Source: Onchocerca volvulus (Eukaryota; Nematoda; Chromadorea; Rhabditida; Onchocercidae). Taken from it: DNA of 64,000 bases. Both the position numbers and the translations under genes were made by a program. Location: positions 11,339,208 through 11,403,207 of the forward strand of contig HG738138.1 of the NCBI GenBank assembly GCA_000499405.2, read 5' to 3'. Shown here in pieces: positions 36,901 to 50,134 of the stretch. The first letter of the stretch is position 1, and every line of letters begins with the position of its first letter. The notes below the pieces were generated by a model. It worked only from the letters and a program-made list of their open reading frames with translations, was not told where the DNA came from and did not search any database.

Positions 36901-39900
36901 TATCCTTTTCAGAATTTTCAGATATGACTTAGAACAAAGACATAAGAATTATTTATTAAAATTTTACTGGATTTTCAGAAGAAAAGATTAGGTCCCATAT
37001 GTTTGAACTGTAAACAATTTAAGACTACCACATGTAAAACAAATTATTCACTTAAAATTGTCCACCGCTGTAAACTATCTTATGTAACATTAATAATCCA
37101 TTCCTACATTTTTCAGTTAGTTGGATCTCCGAAAATTTTTCTGAATATTTTTAAAAATCTCGATAATAAGATAGAACAGAAATTTACTGGGATATTCTCG
37201 GTGGATTATAGTAACAGATAAGCAAGTAACTATTCATACGCCATCATTTTTTTGAAGCTTTTAATTAAAACTATGGAGTGCTGAAATTTCAAAATAATTC
37301 TAACTTCGCGGAGTTGGCAATTTTTAATGCACCATAACCATTAATCCATTTGAAGTTTCTAGCAGATGACCGAATACTTCGCTTCATTTCAAGAATTTTT
37401 CAATCTTTTAAATTTTAAAATTTAGGCGGAAAAAAATTATCTCCTGCATCCATTGCTATTTACAAATTTTTATTCGACCAGTAATTTTACTGAATACTAC
37501 ATTACTGTATATCATACTATACTATTGCATTACTATCGCTATACAGTAGTATTACTAATGTGTACTCATGGGATGTCTGGATTTCTTTAAATTTCGAAAT
37601 TTCTGAAGGATAAACACCCTTCCGAAATATTAACTCAATTTTTTCTAGCTCTAAAATAGATTTTTCGGAAACTTGAAAATTACTGCTTCGCTAAATAATT
37701 TCGGAATTTTAAATCTCATAAACTTTAAATTTGCTCTATTGATAAAAGCGATTTCTAGAAACTTTCCAGTTTATCAAATCTGACTTTGGAAACATCCCGA
37801 AACTATTCTCACTGTATCTATCCACAATTAAAAGTTATTTCATTTCATTTCTCTTAAAATGATTCAAAGTCAAGTTTGAAAAGCGAGAGTTTCTTTGTCA
37901 AGTTGTCGAAAAACTTTGGCAATAAAATAAAATTAGTCGCTTAATCCTCATTTTTTAAATTTGTCAACAACAGCTGCAAAACTCAAGTCCGAAATCCAAT
38001 CCATCTGGATGGTATCATACAGATATTTCCATAACAATACCACTGATATGCTTCTATTAAACTATTTCTCCAGTCATATGCATTTTTCGAGAAAATATTC
38101 AGCAACGTATTTCACTCTATAGTTTCGTTAATGCGATCCAGAGAAGGTCGAGAAAACTGCACAACAGAATGCGATCCAACTGCAGATTTTTTTTAAAAAT
38201 TACAGAACATAAATGCTGAACAAAATATAATAATTATGTTTTTATAATCGAAGTTTAAATTCCAATTTCTGATCTAAAGTGATAAAAACTGAAATCAAAT
38301 TCAATTACAGTAGATGTCTTTGAAATTAAATGGCAAAAAAAATGATTTTGTTTCTTTTTCTGTAAATAACAGTTTTGCATTATGTACTTGTAATGATGTG
38401 GGCAACAAACTACTACACTTGTATTCATCAATGATTGATTTATCCACAATCGATATCACGAGGTATATGCTGATTGTATAACAAACACAACTAAGGTTGA
38501 AATACAAAATAAAATCTATCTTTCACTCAATATTTGACATTAGTTCCGGCTAATTTATGGATTTCCGGGTCGAGACACCATATTTACGGTAACTCTATCA
38601 TTCTTAAAAAAAAAAGAAAAAAAAAACGATTAATTAAATTATTCCAATCATCGGCAATATAACTAATTAACAAATTAAGCAGATACTTTGACAACTGGCG
38701 TTACGTGTTTCTCGCAGGAAATCTACGTACGACGACGATACTCAGAAAAGTTCTGCATCATATATGCAAACTGAATAATTCGTAAACTAATAACTTGCAC
38801 CATAACGAAATTTTTAAGGAACGTGAAGTATCACGTAGTATCACGATCAAGAGAAAGGTTTCAATGTGAGTTCGTCATTGAATTGTTGAGCAAATAAGAA
38901 ATGATCCACTAATTACGGAACAAATGAGAGTATACCATAATCGGAATCGTTGATCTGTTTGAGTGTGGCAATAACTGCAAATGATGTCATAATCAAATAT
39001 GGTCGCATAAGATTTTTGACGTGATGCACAAGCAGCATGCAACGCTAACGTGAAATAAGCGGTGTCGATAAAATCTAGTGTACTTTCCACACATATATCT
39101 CGAACCTTTTCGAAAGTACGGAACCATTCACACGTACGTGTACTTCCCAACCGTAAGACACTAATCATTCTACCTGTTTGTAACAACTATATGTACATGT
39201 CAACATGAGATATTGATTTTACAAATATAAATCGTGGAAAAGCAATGAAAGGACTCATGAAAGACAACGAAGAACAGAGAGAATCAGAGAGGGGGGAGGG
39301 GACGGACGCGAGCGACGAGGCTTGCGTGCTGCGGCCCGGGAAGAGATGGTGGGAAGGGGAGGATGGGGGACGCTCTTTGTTGTTCGACGAATGGGCACTG
39401 GTCCGTTGGTGACATCCTATTTTCTCGGGGACTTTATGCTTCTTTTGTTTGGATTCGTTCAAGTGAGGGGGAGAGAAGGGTTTGTTTGCTCGAACAATAA
39501 CATCGTAACGTTATTCTTACTGTAGTAGAAAAATATTTGGACAATTTAACTTATACGGTTTACTAGATCTCATAAAGAAATCAAACACCACATTTGTTGA
39601 GCAAATAGGGCAGAATGAAACCCGAAGCAACATATTTCTCTGTAAACAACGACAGCTCGTTTTGCTTTTCGACTAATTTGACCTTTTTATTTTTTGTTTC
39701 ATTGTCAGTTAGGTCATCTTGCCCATTTTTCTGTTCCAACAATATTATAGTGACAAGGTAGATAATGGATAGTTTAAACTTTGCTATAACAAAAAACATT
39801 TAGATGAGAAAAATAGGTTCGTTTTCATGTCTTTTTTTTTTTTCCACTTTCACAGATTAGTACATGTGGAAATATTAATTATCTTAGCACTCAAAGGAAA

Positions 39901-41161
39901 TTTTGATCTATTAAAGTCGCTGAAAATGCCTAACAAAAGAAGGAAAAAACAACGGTAGGAATTAACAATAAGTTGCATTTCGTCTTCCTTTGTCAGCAGT
40001 CAAAGGATCGACACTTTCGGCTAGTTAATTAACTGGCGTTGTCTGTTTAAGTGATTTTTCTTATATTTTCTCATTTTTCTCGTATATTCCTAAATTATTC
40101 ACAAGTTCGTAATAGATTACGATGAAGATCACATCATATCTGTTTATAAGAGAGTTCTATGTTCGGATGGCTATTAGGTTAATATAGTGTAACTGTCATC
40201 GTGGCGCTTAAAATTTTCAGCTGCCATATCCATCCCGTTCTAATTCTATCACTTTTAAGGATCGCTTGTATCATTTTTCTCCAGCAGTCTTTCGTTCAGT
40301 TTCTAACATTTATTGACTGTTCCAAAATGTATGTTGCAAGATATCTAAATTATATACTGGAGCAATAGCATCTTTAATTAACAATAATAAAGGGAAGGTT
40401 ATGACTTATCGCTTTTTTTATGTTGATCAAAGCCTATTCTACTTGTTGGTGGTCTGCTTATTACTCTGATTTCGTTGATTTTTTTTTTATTAATCCTTTT
40501 TTTAGCATCTATTCGGGAGGATCTAAAAAGTTTGAAAATTACAGACCCAATAATTTTCATTTCTACCATGTTGACGATAATAGCTTCGCTGTATAGACTT
40601 CCTTTTTTTTATTAGTTTTAACAAATACTTAAATTTAGATAGAGGTGTGGGCTTTATATTTTTCCAGAAAAATTCACTTATAGAATTTCTCTGGGATATA
40701 GCCCCCTTCTTGGTAAATTTTAAATGATTGTTAATAATAATGCAGTTGCAAAATGCAACTACTGTGACGGTTATCTATATCACGAAGTGTTTGAAATTTC
40801 ACTACAATAACTATGATTTCAAAGAAACTTATGCTTTTAGTATTCTATTGTTTTAGTTTTTATTTTTTTCGTTTAATGAATTTTCTTTGTTTTGATGCAA
40901 TTTTTTTAGTCTTATTGGTTGCAGATAAAATAGATATAATTCTGAAGCATCTTAAGCTAAAATGCATAATTTTTTTGTGTGCGGAAACGCTTTTGTTACG
41001 TTTAAATACTAAAACTAAGAAGAAAAGCCGATATTAGTGAATAAAAAAATTTAAATGTTTCAGAATTTATTAGTTTCGTGAACGGGTATTGCTATTTGTT
41101 GTAGAAGTATTCCCCAGATATGTTGGGGTTATCTTCCGGGTGTTTGAAGAGGTGTGCATGA
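36901..41161. other. Gene-poor region and probable promoter of the next gene
   Basis: Mostly AT-rich, with no supported exon. A longish minus-strand frame (103 codons, 39186-38875) and a G-rich strip (39280-39480) stand out but have no recognised homologue. The final 2 kb should contain the promoter and 5' UTR of the gene that starts at 41162. Confidence 0.5.
39280..39480. other. G-rich, CpG-containing strip
   Basis: About 200 bases with clear strand asymmetry (AGAGAGGGGGGAGGGGACGG, GGGAAGGGGAGGATGGGGGA, GAGGGGGAGAGAAGGG) and several CpGs (CGCGAGCGACGAGG, GCGGCCCGGG), within DNA that is otherwise about 70 percent AT. It could be a regulatory element or a G-quadruplex former. Confidence 0.5.
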
Positions 41162-44100
41162 ATGGAACAACAGAATACATCATCTCATCCGCTTTTACCC
41201 CCTGGATTTACCAGTCCATCGTTTGCATCTACTTTTTCAGGTATGACTTTTTCTTTAAATAAAAAAGGTCGATCTTATGTATTTGTTGATAATTTGTAAC
41301 CTAGATTTGGGTCGATGTTTCCAAAATCATATTATCTAGTCTGTTATCCTCTTCTTTCTGAAATACTACTGCCTCTTGCTCTTGAAACATAGTTCGATAA
41401 GTATAAAGAAAGAAATCTCATGAGATTTTCTTAAAAGTACTGTTGCTAAAACTCATAAAAATACAATATGATATAGTTTTTAAGGAAAAGAACACAGCAA
41501 TATATTATTTAGGTAGTTTCTACAAGCATAAAATGTATGCATGAAAATATTATTAAACATTAGAATCAAAAATTCACGAATATATCGTTATCTTTTCTAC
41601 TTGTTTTTAACAGCTTTTTTTTTTGGAATTATCTTGCCATAGACTCATCAAATCAGCATTTATTTGTTTGTTGGAAAATAAAAACCGAATTAACTGTTGA
41701 GGTAAATAAATTATTTTAATATCCTCGTTCTTCAGGTATAACTCCAGCCACTGGAAATGTTAATAATCCTTTGCTGGCCTCAACACTTCATCATCTTCAA
41801 GAGCTTTCGGCAGTTCAAGGTGCGGCTGGCTTACTACCGAACAGTTCGCAATTGACTTTGGGCAGTCAATTTGCTGCTGAATTCAATAATATCGCAGCAG
41901 TTAGCTGGCCGGCTACCCCAAATGCGAATGCTGCTTGGCTTGAACAGGTTCTCAGCATTTTATCCTTCATTTTCTGTACTTGTTCAACAGTTTCATCATC
42001 AAAACTATCTTAAAATATATTTCAATTTTGATTGGGTTATTTTTTATCCTGAAATCCAATTTTTGCTTTAAATCATGGAATTAAAATTTACGCATTCATC
42101 TGTACAATTTCCAAATCTTTCTAAAGTTTTATCCGTTAAAAAATATTGGCATTTTTTCGTATTTTTTATAATTTTCTAGGCTAAAGTTGCCGCCATTTTA
42201 CCGATGTATACAGTTTTCTCCGCCGGAACTTTAAAACCAAAGCAAGTTTTATCTTTGTATCAAGTGTACGTGCCACATATAAAGATTCACGTCAAAGCTA
42301 CAATCTTTTATGCGTTGTTCTGGATTTCATAGGAGTAATTCGATTTTTTTTTCACAGTTGAAAGTTACTGAAGTTTACTATGTAGTTCTAGTTATAATAG
42401 GTGTTTCTCTAAAAACAGCTTGTGAATATTTTATTGTGCTTATTGAGAGCGAAAAAAAAAAATCAGTAACTTAATTGAACTATTATTAAACTATTTGCTG
42501 CATGCAGAACTTATGCATTTAAGTGAAGCAACAACTTTCAATTCGGAAATTGAGCTCACAGTGCAGAACAATATTGTAGCCAGCAGCTCTGTTATCCCAT
42601 CTTCCGCTATGCCAGTCAATACAGGTGAGCATTTATTTAGATAGTGCTAATGTTGATTTACTTTAAAAATTTGGCCACATCCAGAATCAAGTTCTTAACT
42701 GTGTGAAGTTAATTAATTCAAAATTTAGAAATTCCATTATTGAATTATAGCTGGCATATTTACAAATTTTATCATTTCAGGTACTTTTTCTTGTAAAATG
42801 GAGAATAATAATGTGCATAACCTAAGCTCACAACCCTCAACTCCGCAACAGCGAAGTCAACAACCGAATGCTGCCATGGCTTCGACACAGTCTTCTCCAG
42901 CTAGTGCAATGCTTGTAATTGACAGGCAACCAGGTTCCATCCAGAGCCACTGTTCAACCGAAATGAGACCTTGTTCGACGTCTTCCATGGGTCCGTCTTC
43001 CGTTCCCACTCATTCAAGCGTTGGTTCAGTTGATCATTTATCGGGCTCCGTTGGAAGAACACCAATGCCGGAAACAGTCAATACCATACGACCATGTTCA
43101 CAACAAAGCAGCTGTAGTTACGTCATGTCTCGCGGAAATGATTCATCCAACGCGCAGTCTCCTGCACAGGTATTTGTTTTATCTATCGCTTAAACATGGT
43201 GAGAAAATTTGCATATTTATTCGGCTTCCTATTGATCCTTTAAATGGGCATTAGGATTTATACATCATATCATTTATTTCATAGATCGCTGCCATGCCGG
43301 TTGGTTCGCGTAATGCAGCTGCACAGCAGAAAACTTTCGACGCAGGTGCTGCAAATCGTCCGACAGAACTGCGTGCTGTATCTTCTGGCATACGAAATGC
43401 CACTCCTATTGGAACCTCTGCTGAACTTAATCAAAGTTCTTCATCAACAGTTCAACAAACATCGGTAAGTAGTGTTAGACAAAAAAGCTAGAAGTTTTTT
43501 TGTTATCAAAATGCACCACATCATTTCTTCACATTCTCATTAATAATTTATGATATCTCTCGAAATTTCGAATGCTTCACATATTTTTTTTCAGGGCATA
43601 CCTCATGAAAATGGTTCAGACAATAATAATTTGGAAGATTTGCCATGGTCCAGTATAGATCTTGCCGACATTGACTTGTTTAGCGGGTCATCCGTTGCTG
43701 AAAAGGATGTTATGCACTCCGTTCTAGATGAAATGGATCCGACTGTAATGCATCGACTTTTCTTGAACGAACCATCCACAGCATCAGGTCCAAATAAACT
43801 GCCGATAAAGTAAGTGTTAAGAATTTCCGTCATTGTAATATTTCAAGTGTATAAGCTATCTCGCAGTCGCATGATGGGAAGACGTAAAGATGTCATCACT
43901 GAATGGAGGCATATGAAAAAATATAACACTCTCAGTTACATTTGTGCGAGTGTATTTTGTCTGTGGTGGAAATATAGGTAAGGGAATAAGATAAGACAAA
44001 AAGATTTGGTTGATGTCAAAAATGAATTGGATAGACTTTTTATGTAGCTGCCATCAGCAAAGTTTGCGGAAGATAGAGTTATTTTTGAAATTATGGTGAC

Positions 44101-47100
44101 ACTGAAACGGAATTTCAGCGCTGCACAACTTGTAACTCCGAAAATCCGCGAAAAAATCAAGCTAAAAAGAGAAAAGGAACTAGCCGATGCAGATAAAGAA
44201 TTGGATAGACTTCTTTCACTTGTTGCCAAGAAAGATGCTATATCAACACCTGTGTCTAAGGTTCCAAAGCCCCTTCAGGCACTTGATCCAGTACCGATGA
44301 CAAAAGCAGATACTTCCGATGATCACAGAATCAGCCTTAGTCCTGTCCAGGTAAGCATTTTTTTTTTCGCTTTTAATCTAAATCATTACTTTCAAATCCT
44401 GCAATTATGTTAAGTTTTCATGAAATTTCATTGAAAAGCTTGTGATATTGTTATGTTGTAAACGCTGGAAGAAGATTTATGGAATTATGATTTGATTGTG
44501 ACGTTTCGTTTCTTCATTAGTATGGTGTTCATAAAGATAATTTTTTTGTAGTTTACGCCTCCAGATTCACCGACACCATCCACCTCAGGCGGTATTTCAT
44601 CATCATTATGCAATTTCTTTTTTCCTTCATCCAGCACTTCCATCAGTACTGCTGCTTTCCGTTCACGGTCCACACGTAACGAGATCCCTTCCGCAAAGAC
44701 ACGTTTTCTATTCATGCCACCAACAGAAAAGAAGAACAAGTCAAATAAAGTTCCTGTTTATAAACAGAAAGCAAAATCATTCTTGCAGTCCATGCTCAAA
44801 ACTGATGAACATGGTAATCCATTTATGGATTTAGGTTTTATCAAGTTTTTATTGAATTATTGCTTGAAGATGTTTGGGCATTGCCATCTTATTGTAGCAC
44901 ATGCAGTATAACGGAAGTTTATTTTAAATGTAATGACATAATCAGGGAAAATTACTTTCTCATTAAGCACAAGTCGATCATACAAATATGAATAAATAAC
45001 TAGGATTTACAGTTAGATTGTCAAATTCAAGATTACTGCTCATTCTTGATATCGAACTAATATGTTGAGTTTTACATGAATTAATCGGAAATATAATTCT
45101 CAAGAAATATGGATCGTTTCTCGTGTTTTATGTATCTTCAATTATTGACTTTTCTGTTTGTGGTAAATTATCTATAAAATAATGTTTGGTAATGTTTATA
45201 AGATTGCAAAACGAAATATTTTTAGTTTTGGGTCACGAATTAGTTGCCATTGCGTTTCCTCGTTTCAAACGGAAGGAAACGTAATGTCAAGCTGGAAAGG
45301 AGAGAGGGGGGACGCAATGGCATTTAATGTGAAACTTACATAGAGAAATTTTAGAAATTTAACATGAAAGCCTCATTGAAGTTTTGATTTAAAGTGGAAG
45401 ACTGCAAGCAATTCAAAAGCAGTATACATGTAGAAAAATTTTTTCTTTTGACAAACAGGTTGAATTCTTGTATTTAATAAATATGGTTTTAGCTCCCGAC
45501 GACGCCTACAGTTTCAAAGATGATGAAGAGGAAAGTAAACCACTACCATCTAGCGCAACTGTGTCTGAGACGCAGCTGCGAGAGCAAAGGCTAGAGGCAG
45601 AAGTTGCACAGAGACTTGCACGAATAAACAGTGCCCATCCAGAGCTTAAAACAAAAATTGGAAATGATGAACCACAGTATCAACAGGTGCAGTTATATAT
45701 ATATATATATATATATATACCGAAATATATATAGATTTCTCGGATTTCAGTCTGTTGAACTGTTGTGGTTTTTTCTTACGTTTATTTTTGTAATTCTGTA
45801 TGGTTATGGCATAAAATTTTGCTTTCGTGAGAAGAGATAGGTTTCCAGTATTTATAGTTGCATTTTCAACCGATGGATTTCAGGATTTATGGAGACATGT
45901 CGTGCCTAAAAAGCGGCTTTCAGCAGCATCAGAAAGACCATCCGTGCCTTCAACTCCTTTATTGCCTCCTGCTTCTGTTAATGAACATCGTGCAGAGAGT
46001 TCATCAAGTGAGTCTTTTCTCATTTTTAGGATTTGTAATAAAAGTCTGCAAGATTTGTTATTTTTAATTTTACAGATCAAAAGGTAGCAGAACCGCAAAC
46101 AATAGTCGATTTATTGTTACGTCGTAAACAACATCGCTCATCATTTGGCTTTTTAAAGACGAAATCTCTTGGCGATAAAGAAACTGCCAAAAATGAGCAA
46201 CGAATAGGGCCGTCGGTGATTACAATTAGGGTGGAGCCGAAAACCAATTGCAGCATCGAAAATGGGTCCGTTTTTTTTTCTTTCGATATATTTTAGTGCG
46301 AAGTTTAACCTGAACTAAGATTTAAATGATTGGTATTGTTCCTCCCTCCCTATTGGTTTTGATTTTCAAAAATTTTCAAATTTGGGAATTTTCGTTTATC
46401 ACTCTCAGTATCATGATGAGGTCTTATATACTTATATCTCCCCATTCCCCTTCACTCCCCTGTTTCCTCTCCTTTCGCCATGCCTAATATGTAATATTTT
46501 TGAACTTATTTGGAAATAGAGTTTTTTTATAGAGCGCAGTCAGAGCAACCTCTTCCGAAGTTGTTAATCAGATTGCCTCGAAGGTCAGTCGACGAGAATA
46601 CTGTAGAATATGAGAAGCCGAAAAAAAAGAAAAAGAAACGAAAGAAAAGGGATAGTGATCATGAATGGACTGGTCCGGATTCAAGAGGGAAAAAGAAGAA
46701 AAAACGTAAACATAAGCATCACCATAAAAAAAAGAAAAGACATGCATCAGAGTAAGTTAATTATATCATTATTGACATATTTAGATGGTTTATTTACATG
46801 ATAAGGATTTTATGTTGAATTAAGTGTAGCATGTACTTGAAGCATGCACATTTGCATTGGATCATCATAATAATTTTGGCAAAGTTATAATAATCCTGAA
46901 ATGAATATTGCATGCATAAGCATTATTTATCTTTCGGAGTAATGATCATCCGTGCATAAAAATTTATTTTTCCGAATGATCATTTTTTATTGATTTCTAG
47001 TTTAGCAACTTTTTTTTAAGTTGCGAGGAGGCACTTACTAACAAACAGGATGAACAATGGAACACATCAGAGAGTGTAAGCAAAGAAACGACCGTTTTCA

Positions 47101-50100
47101 GTAAGAAGCGACGCCTCATAATGCACTGGAACGAGAGAGAGGGAAATCGTGTGGAATCAGGTTTGTTATGTTATATTTGAATAGAGTTAAGTTCTCACAT
47201 TGATCAGGTTGTAAGAAACAAGACGGATCTGTCCAATGAAGACATGAGAGTATTTACTAATATTGAAACTGTCATCATTATTTTGTTAAAATGACTACTG
47301 AATATCGCTGATGATTGTTCGTTATTATAGAGTACTACCGCGACCGGAATTCTTCTGTATCATTTGAAAATAATGGTGGTCATAACAAGCATCCGGAATC
47401 GTCACAGCACAGCGTTTTGTCAAAATTTCATCCAGTGGACGGACATTTAGCGGTGAGCATTGTCTTTTTATATATTGTTGTTTTCAAATTTGGAATTTGA
47501 ACTTCATGTTACGTGTCAGCTGGTCTTGCACTGGAAGATGGTCTAGACGTTTTTTTGCACACGCAGATTTGTTTTAATGACAACTTTATTTATATTACAT
47601 TTCATTCAGCGTTTCTGATTTCTTTCCAGAAAGGAACATTTGTAGTCTGCAAAGCTGATATCTTGAAAGAAGATTGTCCTCTCTGGAGAGTTGATAATCA
47701 GAATTTACTGCAGAAGTATCCGCCTTTCAATCTTGATGGCAAAATAGCTTACAGGAATAGTTCTACGGTTTGTGGATTTTTGAAAATTTTCGATTTTCTT
47801 AAGTGATTATTTAAAGTGTTATTTTTGCTGCTGTTGCTTTTTTTCGCACCATTTCTTCATTCTTTTATTCGCTTTCTTGTTACATGGTGTTCTTATACGA
47901 AAGTTCGCATGAAATTTTTGTTTTTATTTTGAAAAATTCATTTTAAAGATCGGCTTCGAAAACACCTTATATAACTAAATAATTCTAGTATTCTGGTTGG
48001 TGCGATCAGATTGCTGACAGCTATATTGTTGTACGGATACGTTTCATTAAGCACAGTCGTTCGGAATCCATAGTCGAGCCAGAAATGCCGTTATTAGATA
48101 TGTTTCCAGCAATTAGCGTCGAATATGAAGAGCTACCCTCAAGTAATTTTTCGGCAGTGAAGTAGTTTAGTTTCCATAATATCATCAGCAAGGTCGTTTG
48201 ATTATTCTGTGCATTTTTTGGTAGTCATAGCACAAAGATCGGTCATCAAATAGTTTGATTTGTCTGATAATTAGATGAGCAAAGTTTCACTCGCATTTTT
48301 AGTTTTATGGCTGGAAAGTGTACTATCTTTGGCCACACATTATATGTCTCTGTCTTTGACATTGTCTTTTCTTCACCGTTGATTACAACAAAACAGATTG
48401 CTCATTACATAGATTGCATCATTTTAGTTTTCTGTAAAACATGAATATTATTTTTTAATTAAATATGACAATTTGCTATTGTAGCCAACTCAGGAATTGC
48501 ACCGGAACAAAAAGATCTTTTCGTAGACGATCCAATCCGAAAGCAAATGGCTGTATATGTAAAAGCGATGCTTAATCATGCGCTTGATATGACATTCCTC
48601 CAGACAGTAAGACAGAAGAGTGGTAAGAAAGTTTGTATATGCTATTTCTTATGATCGGCTTCACAAATGCTTTATTTTTTGTGAAAAATAATTAAGTAGT
48701 AGTGGATATTAGGACTGAATGGAAGTGCTATCAATGCAAAAGAAAAAGGAGATTGGTTTTATGTTCTGAAATAATTTTCTGTGAGGTTAGATCATCGAAA
48801 TTGCTTCGAAGCGTAATAAATTTGATTTTGTATTTTGCGTGATTCATTTTTTCTTATCAGTTTTGATGGTTTTCCAGAAATGTTTTGTTGTTAGTTACAG
48901 ATATTGTCAGTTAATACTAATAGATATGCTAACGTATTCGTTATTTTTGTCTTTACCGTATCAAATTATAGATTGGAATTATTTATGTGCTTTGAATGGC
49001 ATCAATAAATTAAACCAAGAACGAAAAGAGAAAGTGCAGTTACGAGTGAAGTGGATTCAGCGATATTTGGATTTGCTCCATTTTTATTCATCATGCGTGA
49101 TATGCGATTCGGAGGACAGTGGCTTAAGTTGTCAGGTAATCTAAATTTTAGATTTTTCAGTTCATCTTGCATCATAAGAATCAACTCAATGTTCTGCAGT
49201 TTTTCTCATTTACTAATCTTGAATGTCACAGTTAGATCATTAGGAAGAAAGCTATCTAAAGCATGAATTTATTTCATTTCGCTAATGTAGTGCCAGTAAC
49301 TGCTTTTTCAAAATGAAGCTGACGTGTGAAGAACTTCGAAACATTATGAGTTCAAAATTGATATTAACATTAAATAGTTTGCACATTGCTACTACATAAA
49401 CGTTGGAAAAATCCTTTAAAACAAATTTTTTCATCTGTTTCAAATATTTGTTTTAGGCTTGTGGCATTTCTGGTGTTGAGAAGGTTGTGCAATTATTTTG
49501 TAATGAAGGTTACGATTATGATACTCTGGAGGCTGAAGAAGTGTGTTATACAGGATCTGGATCTCCTTTGCATGCGGTGGTAAAGATTTTATTGAAACTT
49601 CTTTCATCATTCCCTAGAATGCAACGAGTATTGAAAGTTTGCTTTACTTTTCAGAAGTACTTCCATTACATTGGTCGGTATCTTAATTTTCCTTTCAGGA
49701 ATATCTGGTTTGTTCGTCTTGTGCAAAACTTTCGAGAATCTATCACAAATTACATCACATGCGATATATACTCCTTAAGAACTGCGAAGATAAGGTAGAA
49801 CATAAAAATTATAGCACTAATTATCGGTTATGCATAATTCATATATCGCGCAAATGTATTCATCATTATTCTCTGCAGCTAGAGAAGGTTAGTGCTGGAA
49901 ATGCAGATATTTCGTCGGAGTTCGTTGTGGAAACTTGCATGAATGATGTGATATGGCTGCGTTCAGTAAGTCATTTAACTTTTGATTTTTTAATATTATC
50001 GTTTCATTTTAGTCGTTCGCAATCGATTTTGCTCAGTAAGTAAACTGAATAATAAGCAGTGAATTGTTTTTTATTTTCAGGTTGTCAATGAGTATGCAGA

Positions 50101-50134
50101 CCTATGGAGAAGAATTGAAATGAATGCTTGTTGA
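41162..50134 (+). CDS. Probable nuclear protein with C-terminal DUF4211-like domain (QSER1/PRR12-like)
   Basis: Twenty-three exons sum exactly to 1,260 codons, all phases agreeing. The start is MEQQNTSSHP at 41162 and the stop follows the final Cys codon at 50134. Residues 1-350 are rich in Ser, Gln, Pro and Thr. An acidic segment (LPWSSIDLADIDLF, about 43650) follows, then a Lys/Arg-rich helix (about 44110-44200) and a strongly basic block ([10 protein letters not shown] ... KKKKKRKHKHHHKKKKRH, 46620-46740) that should act as a nuclear signal or nucleic-acid contact. The C-terminal third has CPLWRVDNQNLLQKYPPF and YRNSSTYSGWCDQIADSY, then a domain with TVRQKS, WNYLCALNGINKL, CVICDSE, CQACGISG, YDYDTLEAEE and EYLVCSSC. 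The CxxC pairs suggest zinc binding. I read this as DUF4211 of the QSER1/PRR12 type, from memory of the family only. QSER1 acts with TET1 at promoters in mammals; a role here is unknown. Confidence 0.88.
45232..45332. repeat. Nested inverted repeat in an intron
   Basis: TGCCATTGCGT (45245-45255) pairs perfectly with ACGCAATGGCA (45312-45322). The pairing extends imperfectly outward to TCAC and GTGA. Inside it, CGTTTCCT pairs with AGGAAACG, closed by CGTTTCAAACG. The structure lies in the intron between exons ending at 44813 and starting at 45493, and includes a GGGGGG run. Confidence 0.9.
45694..45719. repeat. (TA)n microsatellite beside a splice donor
   Basis: About 12 TA units begin 8 bases after the exon that ends at 45686. 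Confidence 0.85.

Noticed and set aside
46880..47010. Two nearby palindromes with a shared ATGATCAT core
   Set aside because: Short and AT-rich; not beyond what chance gives in this composition.
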